From assembly GCF_001750145.1 (NCBI RefSeq), contig NZ_CP015732.1:868001-932000 (forward strand): a stretch of DNA of 64,000 nt, read 5' to 3'. The notes beneath the pieces were generated by a model that made no database searches, was not told where the DNA came from, and saw only the letters and a list, made by a program, of their open reading frames with translations. Below, piece after piece: positions 16,353 through 22,770 of the stretch; within the stretch, counting starts at the first letter, position 1, and each line of letters begins with the position of its first letter. This stretch comes from Arthrobacter sp. U41 (GTDB taxonomy: Bacteria; Actinomycetota; Actinomycetes; Actinomycetales; Micrococcaceae). Made by a program: the position numbers and the translations under genes.

Positions 16353-16394
16353 CGAACCATCAAACCGCTCGAACACCACAACACCAGGAGCATC

Positions 16395-16775
16395 ATGCCC
16401 AAGAAAGCCATCGTCATACCGAACGCCCCGGCCCCGGCCGGCCCCTACAGCCAGGGCATCGTGGCCAACGGTTTCCTCTACACAGCAGGCTTTGGCCCCC
16501 AGGATCCCATCACCGGCGAGGTCCCCGACGGAGTCGCGGCGCAGACCCGTCAAGTATTGAGGAACCTGGATGCGGTCCTCGCTGAGGCTGGCGCCACCTT
16601 CGCCGACGTTGTCAAGGTCACCACACACTTGCAGCACCTCAAAAGGGACTTCGACGAGTACAACCAGGCCTACGTTGAATTCTTTCCGGCTCCGTTCCCC
16701 GTCCGCACCACCGTCGGCTCGGACCTTTACGACATACTGGTGGAAATCGATGTTGTCGCGGCCCTCCCAGAGTAA
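16395..16775 (+). CDS. RidA family enamine/imine deaminase
   Basis: The 126-aa protein matches the RidA/YjgF family length and layout: NAPAPAGPYSQGIVANGFLYTAGFGPQDP at the N-terminus, NLDAVLAEAGATFADVVKVTTHL in the middle, and the active-site arginine (Arg104) in FPVRTTVGS. RidA hydrolyses reactive enamines and imines released by PLP-dependent lyases to the stable keto acid plus ammonia. An AGGAG site sits just before the ATG. Lying 42 bp after a PLP-lyase gene, it very probably finishes that enzyme's reaction. The C-terminus ends LVEIDVVAALPE, in keeping with the family. Confidence 0.92.
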   Translation: MPKKAIVIPNAPAPAGPYSQGIVANGFLYTAGFGPQDPITGEVPDGVAAQTRQVLRNLDAVLAEAGATFADVVKVTTHLQHLKRDFDEYNQAYVEFFPAPFPVRTTVGSDLYDILVEIDVVAALPE

Positions 16776-16801
16776 CGCCAGGCCGATCTGATGGTTTCGT
16801 A

Positions 16802-17872
16802 ATGTCAGGATCAGCGGCCGCGGAACGGCCCGTGAGGATTGGTGTGATCGGGGCCGGCGTCATGGGACGCAAGCACGCTGAGGTTATTGCCCGCAACCCA
16901 AACGCGAGGCTTGCGGCGGTCGCGGACCCGGGCAGTCGTGCACTGGCAGCGGAGCACGCTGTCCCATACTTTTCCGGGCACGCCGCGCTGCTGGCGGCAG
17001 GAGAAGTGGATGCGGTGATAATAGCCAGTCCCAACGCCTTCCACGTCGACACGGCATTGGCCTGTCTGGACCGCGGTATTCCTTCCCTCCTGGAAAAACC
17101 GATGGCCACCTCCTATGCGGAAGCCGCGCGGCTCGTTCAGGTCGCTAAAGCGTCTGCCACACCCGTCCTCGTCGGCCATCACCGCCGCCACCACCCGGCA
17201 GTCAAGGCAGCAGGAGATCTCATTGCCGCCGGGGAATTAGGCAAATTGGTCGCCGTCAACGGCACTTGGCTCACCAAGAAAGCGGACAGCTACTTCCGTG
17301 AGCCTTGGCGCAAACGTCAGGGAGCAGGAGTGATGCTGATCAATCTGGTGCACGACCTGGATCTGTTCCGGCATCTGTGCGGGAATATCGTCGCTGTGCA
17401 GGCCAAAGTCAGCAACCGGACGCGCGGATTTGAAGTCGAGGACACAGCCGCAGTAATCGTCGAGTTCGAAAATGGCGCACTGGGGTCGTTCATTATCTCA
17501 GACACGGTTGTGGCCCCGTGGGGGTGGGACCAGGCGACAGAGGACGACCCGACGTTTCCCTTCAATCCCACCATTTCCTGCTATCAGATTGCCGGAACGC
17601 GCGGGTCCCTGGCGTTCCCACAGTTGGCCCGATATCATCACGAAGCACTCTCGGATTGGACGCAGCCACTGAGCATGGCCTTCGTGGAGAAGGCCACCGG
17701 CGATTCCTACAGTAACCAACTGAGTCACTTCATCGACGTCGTGCGTGGCGTTGTCGAGCCGTACGTAACAGTGGCCGACGCGGCACAGTCGGTGGCGGTC
17801 ATCGAAGCCGCGAAACTCGCGGCCGCGACTGGCGGGTCGGTCGAGGTCTCAACTATCACGAACCTCTCCTAG
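16802..17872 (+). CDS. Gfo/Idh/MocA-family NAD(P)-dependent oxidoreductase
   Basis: The 356-aa protein has a Rossmann fold at the N-terminus (IGVIGAGVMGRKHAEVIA, residues about 12-29), the EKP motif (LLEKPMATSYAEA, near 98) with its conserved lysine, and the catalytic-region histidine in LINLVHDLDLFRHLCG. These enzymes oxidise or reduce hydroxyl/keto groups on sugars, inositols and sugar acids using NAD(P). No strong ribosome binding site is seen; the gene starts 26 bp after ridA and may rely on coupling. It is the last gene of the rightward operon. Its step could be oxidation of the imported amino sugar or interconversion of epimers; the sequence does not decide. Confidence 0.9.
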   Translation: MSGSAAAERPVRIGVIGAGVMGRKHAEVIARNPNARLAAVADPGSRALAAEHAVPYFSGHAALLAAGEVDAVIIASPNAFHVDTALACLDRGIPSLLEKPMATSYAEAARLVQVAKASATPVLVGHHRRHHPAVKAAGDLIAAGELGKLVAVNGTWLTKKADSYFREPWRKRQGAGVMLINLVHDLDLFRHLCGNIVAVQAKVSNRTRGFEVEDTAAVIVEFENGALGSFIISDTVVAPWGWDQATEDDPTFPFNPTISCYQIAGTRGSLAFPQLARYHHEALSDWTQPLSMAFVEKATGDSYSNQLSHFIDVVRGVVEPYVTVADAAQSVAVIEAAKLAAATGGSVEVSTITNLS

Positions 17873-17938
17873 CGAGGCCCCACGCCAAAATGCCACGGGG
17901 CCGCTTGTGGTGCGCATCGGGTCGATCAAACGACGAAC

Positions 17939-17959
17939 GCCTGTTGTGGGTCAACAGGC
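17939..17959 (+). terminator. Hairpin downstream of the rightward island operon
   Basis: GCCTGTTG (17939-17946) pairs with CAACAGGC (17952-17959) around a 5-nt loop, about 66 bp after the dehydrogenase stop. There is no U-tract, so it may be a weak terminator or a chance hairpin. Confidence 0.4.
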
Positions 17960-18337
17960 TTCGCCGTCTGAAGGCTAAGTCCTTGGCCACCAGCGGCCCC
18001 TGGAAACGCCGGGCCGGAACACGATCGACGGTTTCAGCAAGAATGCGCAGAGCGCGGTCCGTGATGGTTTGCACGTGGCCCGACGGCGGGTTGTTGCGGC
18101 TGACAGCGATGAGTGGAACGAGCAAATTCGGCCCGCGGCCGTGGGCGTCGGCGCCCGGGCTCGGATAGCGGCTCATGTTGGAGCTGTTCCACAAGGGTCC
18201 GGGCCACCTCCACGGCCTGTCCCGGGCGCGGATGTTCATGTACCCTCGGCCCAGGCGGATGACCTGTTCCGCCGAGGGCATCCACTGTGCCCGCGTCCGC
18301 GTGAGCGGATCGGGCGCCGCGAGACCCCGCGTACGGG
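17960..18337 (-). other. Stretch without a confident gene, possible degenerate coding remnant
   Basis: On the minus strand a frame opens with a GTG overlapping the monooxygenase stop (MPSAEQVIRLGRGYMNIRA, then VSRNNPPSGHVQTITDRALRIL and PARRFQGPLVAKDLAF). The neighbouring frame reads QAVEVARTLVEQLQHEP over the same area, so a frameshifted old gene is possible. I recognise no family. The stretch lies where the lower-GC island meets higher-GC sequence. Confidence 0.3.
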
Positions 18338-20239
18338 TCACACGGCCTTCCGCAGTCCTCCCTGCAGGAGCGCCGCAAAGAACGCGCCAAGCTCGGCCGT
18401 CGCCGACAGGGGCAGGACGTTCGCCACGTACTGGTCCGGTCGCACCACCACGACGACGCCGCCGCGGTCGAGGCCGCGCAGCTCGAAGATGTCCGCCCTC
18501 GGATCGGAGGCGTAGACCTTCTCGTAGTCCGTGAGCTGGAACGGACCCACCTGGGGCTTGAACACCGCCGGCACGGCGCCGATGTCGATGCTGGTGTGGT
18601 CCTGCTGGTAGATCACCTTCACATCGAACCACGCGTCCAGGTCGGCCCCCTCGGGGGTTGCGGCGAGCGGTGAGTCCGGAGCGTTCGCGATCCATTCGGC
18701 GAAATCGGCGAGCCGCGACGCCGGACCCGGCGTCGCGGCGTCGGCGAAGACGTAGATGCGCCACCGCCCGTCCGCCGTGGCGTGGTGGCCGAGGTGCATC
18801 GGGTTGGTGTCGCAGACCCGCACCACAGGCACGGACTTGAACCGCTTGCCGACGGGAAAACCGGTGGCAAGGTCCTGGTGGGTGGCCTCGCCGATGAGCA
18901 TCGAGGGGGTGTACTGGGTCATGAATCCGGCCGGGAACTCCGCGGTACTCACGTAGAAGTCCTCGAGCTCGGAGGGGCTGTTGAATTCCTCGGGCTTCTT
19001 CGCCATCAGCGTCGACCACTCCTTGTCGAAGTCGATGAGGTTCTTCGCGATGACCTGGCGCTCGGCGGAATAGGTGGACAGCAGGCTCTCCGGGCTTCGG
19101 CCCTCGAGCACGTGCCCGAGCTTCCAGCCGAGGTTGAAGCCGTCCTGCATGGAGACGTTCATGCCCTGGCCGGCCTTGGCGCTGTGCGTGTGGCAGGCGT
19201 CGCCGGTGATGAAAACGCGCGGCGTGCGCGTGCCGAGCTGGTCCGGCAGAACGTCGTCGAACCGGTCGGTGAGGCGGTGCGCGACCTCATACACGCTGTG
19301 CCAGGCGACATTGCGGACATCGAGGGTATAGGGGTGGAGGATCTCGTTGGCCTGGGCGATGATCTGCTCGATGGTGGTGCTGCGCACGGCGCCCTTGTCC
19401 TCCTTGTCGACCTCGCCGAGATCGACGTACATGCGGAAGAGGAAGCCGCCTTCGCGCGGGATCAGCAGGATGCTGCCGCCGGTGCCGGACTGGATCGCGC
19501 ACTTCGTGCGGATGTCCGGGAAGTCCGTGTTGGCCAGGACGTCCATGACGCCCCAGGCGTGGTTCGCCTGGTCGCCCGCGAGGGTGCAGCCGATCGAGTC
19601 CCGGACCTTGCTCTTGGCACCATCCGCGCCGACGACGTACTTCGCCTTCACGGCGCGCTCCCGGCCCGCGTCGGGGCCGACAGTGTGGACGAGGGTAACG
19701 GTGACGGGGTATTCCTCCCCGTCGGTGACCTTGAGGCCCCGGAACTCCAGGCCGTAGTCCGGCGACATGCGCGTGGGCGAGTTCGCCATGAACTCACCGA
19801 AGTAATCCAGGACGCGGGCCTGGTTGACGATGAGGTGCGGGAACTCGCTGATGCCGGTCGTGTCGTCCACGGCGCGGGCGCCACGGACAATCCGGGACGG
19901 GTCGGCGGGGTCCGGCTTCCAGAACGCCATCTCGGTGATGCGGTACGCCTCGGCGATGATCCGCTCGGCGAAGCCGAAAGCCTGGAAGGTCTCCACACTC
20001 CGGGCCTGGATGCCGTCGGCCTGGCCAATGGGGAGCCGCCCGCCGCGGCGCTCCACGATGCGCGTCGTGATGCCGGGGAACTGGGACAGCTGCGCGGCGG
20101 TGACCACGCCTGCAGGCCCGGTGCCCACGATGAGCACGTCGACCTCGTCGGGAAGTTCTGCGGGCCGGTCAATGCCGACGCCGGCTGCTGGCTGGACTCG
20201 CGGGTCACCGGATACGTAACCGTGGTGGTGGAACTGCAC
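18338..20239 (-). CDS. FAD-dependent aromatic monooxygenase (phenol hydroxylase / 3-hydroxybenzoate 4-monooxygenase family)
   Basis: The 633-aa protein is a group A flavin hydroxylase. It has the FAD dinucleotide motif VDVLIVGTGPAGVVTAAQL (about 34-52), the DG motif YVVGADGAKSKVRDSIG (about 208), and the GD motif RVFITGDACHTHSAKAGQGMNVSMQDGFNLGWKL (about 344). A C-terminal thioredoxin-like domain, as in phenol 2-monooxygenase, covers about residues 455-630. Length and pattern are closest, from memory, to 3-hydroxybenzoate 4-monooxygenases. The start is a GTG with a GAGGAAAG site. It is divergent from the homoprotocatechuate operon, so it may feed it a dihydroxylated ring, but the true substrate is not evident. 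Two tandem operator-like repeats lie upstream. Confidence 0.87.
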   Translation of the reverse strand: MQFHHHGYVSGDPRVQPAAGVGIDRPAELPDEVDVLIVGTGPAGVVTAAQLSQFPGITTRIVERRGGRLPIGQADGIQARSVETFQAFGFAERIIAEAYRITEMAFWKPDPADPSRIVRGARAVDDTTGISEFPHLIVNQARVLDYFGEFMANSPTRMSPDYGLEFRGLKVTDGEEYPVTVTLVHTVGPDAGRERAVKAKYVVGADGAKSKVRDSIGCTLAGDQANHAWGVMDVLANTDFPDIRTKCAIQSGTGGSILLIPREGGFLFRMYVDLGEVDKEDKGAVRSTTIEQIIAQANEILHPYTLDVRNVAWHSVYEVAHRLTDRFDDVLPDQLGTRTPRVFITGDACHTHSAKAGQGMNVSMQDGFNLGWKLGHVLEGRSPESLLSTYSAERQVIAKNLIDFDKEWSTLMAKKPEEFNSPSELEDFYVSTAEFPAGFMTQYTPSMLIGEATHQDLATGFPVGKRFKSVPVVRVCDTNPMHLGHHATADGRWRIYVFADAATPGPASRLADFAEWIANAPDSPLAATPEGADLDAWFDVKVIYQQDHTSIDIGAVPAVFKPQVGPFQLTDYEKVYASDPRADIFELRGLDRGGVVVVVRPDQYVANVLPLSATAELGAFFAALLQGGLRKAV

Positions 20240-20249
20240 GGGCTTTCCT

Positions 20250-20279
20250 CACTTCGTCGTGTGGCACTTCGCTGTGTGG
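20250..20279. repeat. 15-bp tandem duplication in the monooxygenase leader
   Basis: CACTTCGTCGTGTGG (20250-20264) is followed directly by CACTTCGCTGTGTGG (20265-20279), differing at two positions. It lies 11 bp upstream of the monooxygenase GTG, probably in the transcript leader. Confidence 0.6.
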
Positions 20280-20301
20280 CGGACCGCTGCCGCCACCGCG
20301 T

Positions 20302-20336
20302 GTTCGATAATAGAACTTGATGTTCGATATTAGAAT
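20302..20336 (-). promoter_or_regulatory. Tandem operator-like repeats upstream of the monooxygenase
   Basis: GTTCGATAATAGAAC (20302-20316) and GTTCGATATTAGAAT (20322-20336) are near-identical, imperfectly palindromic 15-mers. Their starts are 20 bp apart, so they lie on the same face of the helix after two turns. The form is like operators of IclR- or GntR-type regulators of aromatic catabolism. No regulator gene is adjacent on this side. Confidence 0.55.
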
Positions 20337-20411
20337 TTTGTCTCCATCCAAAACTCTACGCAGATATGACCCGCGTTACAAGTGCCGCGAAAACTCACCC
20401 CGAAGAGGGGG

Positions 20412-20453
20412 TTGACGATCCGCGGGTTTCTGGGCAATAGTCTTCGTATACGA
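20412..20453 (+). promoter_or_regulatory. Promoter and GntR-type operator of the homoprotocatechuate operon
   Basis: TTGACG (20412-20417) and AATAGT (20436-20441) form a plausible -35/-10 pair with an 18-bp spacer. The perfect palindrome TCGTATACGA (20444-20453) covers the expected start of transcription. FCD-class GntR regulators often bind such TATAC palindromes, and the operon's second gene encodes one, suggesting autoregulated repression. Confidence 0.55.
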
Positions 20454-20478
20454 TTTCGTACTCGATGAGGAGTCATTC

Positions 20479-22023
20479 TTGGAACAGGTCACCGACCACA
20501 CCCTGGCCGCGGCCCGCAAAGTCATCGCGGTGCATACCAACTACCCCAGCCGGGCAGCCCAGCGCGGCCGCACTCCCGAGCAGCCGTCGTATTTCCTGAA
20601 GCCTTCCTCCTCCCTGGCCCTCAGCGGTTCAACAGTGGAGCGCCCGGCCGACTGCGAACTCCTCGGCTACGAAGGCGAAATCGCCCTGATCATCGGCAAG
20701 CCCGCCCGCCGCGTGGGCATCGAGGACGCCTGGAGCCACGTCGAGTGGATCACCGCCAGCAACGACCTCGGCGTCTACGACCTCCGCTACGCCGACAAGG
20801 GCTCCAACCTCCGGTCCAAGGGCGGCGACGGCTTCACCCCCGTGGGCCCGGGACTGATCGCCGCCTCCGCCGTCGACCCCGCAAAACTCCGCATCCGCAC
20901 CTGGCACAACGGCGACCCGGTCCAGGACGACACCACCGGGGACCTGCTCTTCCCGTTCGCCCGGCTGGTCGCGGACCTCTCCCAGCTGCTCACCCTCGAG
21001 GAGGGCGACATCATCCTGACCGGCACCCCCGCCGGGGCCTCCGTGGCCACGCCGGGCGACGTGCTCGAGGTTGAAGTCAGCGCCGTTGAAGTCAGCGCCG
21101 AAAGCACGACGGCGGGCGGCGGCGCTGCCGGCGGCCTCACCACGGGCCGCCTGGTCACGCTGGTGGCGGAAGGCACGACGCCGTTCGCTGACCTCGGCGC
21201 CCAGCCCAGGACTGATGACCTCCAGCGGGAGGAAGCCTACGGATCCCGCGCGGCGGCCGGGCTCGCGGCCGTCGGGCCTGTCCAGCCGGCAGAGGCGCCG
21301 CCCGCCGCCGTCGGACATGTCCTCTCCCCGGAGCTGAAGGCGAAGCTGGAAAGCGTCTGCACGGCCACCCTGTCCTCCCAGCTGCGCAAGCGCGGCCTGA
21401 ACAACGTCAGCATCGACGGTCTCACCTCCACCCGCCCGGACAAACGGATCGTGGGGCTGGCCCGGACCCTGCGCTATGTGCCCAACCGCGAGGACCTCTT
21501 CAAAACCCACGGCGGCGGCTTCAACGCCCAGAAGAAGGCCATCGACTCCGTCAACGAAGGCGAAATCCTGGTGATGGAGGCCCGCGGTGAAAAGGGCACG
21601 GGCACCATCGGCGACATCCTGGCCCTGCGTGCCCAGGTCCGCGGCGCCGCCGCCGTTATCACCGACGGCGGTGTCCGCGACTTCTCCGCGGTGGCCGCGA
21701 TGGACATGCCCACCTACTATGCCAACCCGCACCCCGCAGTGCTGGGACGCCGGCACATCCCGTGGGACACCGACATCACGATCGCCTGCGGCGGCACCAC
21801 GGTCCAGCCCGGGGACATCATCGTGGCCGACGCGGACGGCATCCTGGTGATCCCGCCGGCGCTGGCCGAGGAGCTCGCGGATGATTCCATCGCCCAGGAG
21901 CGCGAGGAGGTCTTCATCGCCGAGATGGTGCAGCAGGGCCACAGTGTGGACGGCCTTTACCCCATGGACCCTGATTGGCGGGCCCGCTACGAGAATTGGG
22001 AAGCAGGCAAAGCCAATGAGTGA
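20479..22023 (+). CDS. Fusion of HpaG-like fumarylacetoacetate-hydrolase domain and RraA/HMG-aldolase-like domain
   Basis: The 514-aa protein starts at a TTG (GAGGAG 6 nt upstream). Residues about 1-205 are an FAH-fold domain like HpaG, with metal-binding acids in YEGEIALIIGK and the VYDLR aspartate, and EEGDIILTGTPAG. An Ala/Gly-rich linker follows. Residues about 285-500 form an RraA-like domain with GTIGDILALRAQVRGAAAVITDGGVRDF, the G-D and R-D signature of the HMG/oxaloacetate aldolase-decarboxylase group. HpaG decarboxylates 5-oxopent-3-ene-1,2,5-tricarboxylate in homoprotocatechuate degradation, and E. coli HpaG has two FAH domains. Here the second is replaced by RraA, whose role (decarboxylase, aldolase or other) is unknown. 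It is the first gene of the operon. Confidence 0.85.
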   Translation: MEQVTDHTLAAARKVIAVHTNYPSRAAQRGRTPEQPSYFLKPSSSLALSGSTVERPADCELLGYEGEIALIIGKPARRVGIEDAWSHVEWITASNDLGVYDLRYADKGSNLRSKGGDGFTPVGPGLIAASAVDPAKLRIRTWHNGDPVQDDTTGDLLFPFARLVADLSQLLTLEEGDIILTGTPAGASVATPGDVLEVEVSAVEVSAESTTAGGGAAGGLTTGRLVTLVAEGTTPFADLGAQPRTDDLQREEAYGSRAAAGLAAVGPVQPAEAPPAAVGHVLSPELKAKLESVCTATLSSQLRKRGLNNVSIDGLTSTRPDKRIVGLARTLRYVPNREDLFKTHGGGFNAQKKAIDSVNEGEILVMEARGEKGTGTIGDILALRAQVRGAAAVITDGGVRDFSAVAAMDMPTYYANPHPAVLGRRHIPWDTDITIACGGTTVQPGDIIVADADGILVIPPALAEELADDSIAQEREEVFIAEMVQQGHSVDGLYPMDPDWRARYENWEAGKANE

Positions 22024-22714
22024 CACCGCCATAGGCGCGCACACCGCCACCCACACCGGCAGCAAGTCCGAGCAGGCCTATGCGGCCGTCAAGGCACGGA
22101 TCGTGGACGGGAGCTACTCCCCCGGCTACCGGCTGGTGCTGGCGAAGATCGCCGAGGATCTGGGCGTCAGTGTGGTGCCGGTCCGCGAAGCCATCCGCCG
22201 GCTCGAAGCCGAGGGCCTGGTGAAGTTCGAGCGGAATGTGGGCGCCACCGTGGCCGGCATTGACCCCACCGAGTACCTCTACACGATGCAGACCCTCAGC
22301 ATTGTCGAGGGCGCCGCCACGGCCTTGTCCGCTCCCCTCATCGACGCCGTAGCAATCGCCCGGGCCCGGGACGTCAACGCCGAGCTGCGCGAATGCCTGG
22401 AGCACTTCGACCCCGTCCGGTTCACCCGGCTGAACCAGGACTTCCACAGCATCCTGTTCGAGCACTGCCCCAATCCCCACATCCTGGACCTGGTCCACCG
22501 GGGCTGGAACCGGCTGGCATCCCTCCGCTCCTCCACGTTCCGTTTCGTCCCCCGCCGCGCCCATGAGTCGGTGGACGAACATGAGGCGCTGCTCCGGCTC
22601 ATCGAGTCCGGCGCCAGCGCCGACCAGATCGAAAAAGCCGCCCGCCTGCACCGCTCCGCCACCCTGGACGCCTACCTGGCCCAAAACAACGCGGGGTCAG
22701 ATAGCGCCCATTAA
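22016..22714 (+). CDS. GntR-family (FCD) transcriptional regulator
   Basis: With the ATG at 22016, which overlaps the end of the fusion gene by 8 nt, the protein is 232 aa. The winged helix is KSEQAYAAVKARIVDGSYSPGYRLVLAKIAEDLGVSVVPVREAIRRLEAEGLVKF (about 17-71), followed by an all-helical FCD effector domain with FHSILFEHC, HRGW and VDEHEALL. Its place inside the hpa operon makes it the likely regulator of homoprotocatechuate catabolism. The last codons and the TAA lie inside a 63-bp interspersed repeat starting at 22687, so the C-terminal residues (NNAGSDSAH) come from the repeat. Confidence 0.9.
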   Translation: MSDTAIGAHTATHTGSKSEQAYAAVKARIVDGSYSPGYRLVLAKIAEDLGVSVVPVREAIRRLEAEGLVKFERNVGATVAGIDPTEYLYTMQTLSIVEGAATALSAPLIDAVAIARARDVNAELRECLEHFDPVRFTRLNQDFHSILFEHCPNPHILDLVHRGWNRLASLRSSTFRFVPRRAHESVDEHEALLRLIESGASADQIEKAARLHRSATLDAYLAQNNAGSDSAH

Positions 22715-22749
22715 TGGGGCCCGCACGGGCCGTAAGTGACCCCGCGCTG
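22687..22749. repeat. 63-bp palindromic interspersed repeat, copy 1
   Basis: It begins CAACGCGGGGTCA and ends TGACCCCGCGCTG, near-perfect inverted termini, with a less conserved centre that keeps GATAGCGCCC on the left. The length is exactly 63 bp, as in the other three copies. This copy covers the GntR stop codon and the gap before hpaE. Confidence 0.85.
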
Positions 22750-22770
22750 CACTATCAGTAAGGAAAAACA

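Noticed and set aside
18782..20320. 512-aa plus-strand frame opposite the monooxygenase
   Set aside because: Shadow frame rich in Gly, Val, Asp and His with no motif; the minus strand encodes a complete flavin hydroxylase.
20629..22065. 478-aa minus-strand frame opposite the FAH-RraA gene
   Set aside because: Shadow of a well-supported plus-strand gene with a ribosome binding site and operon context.
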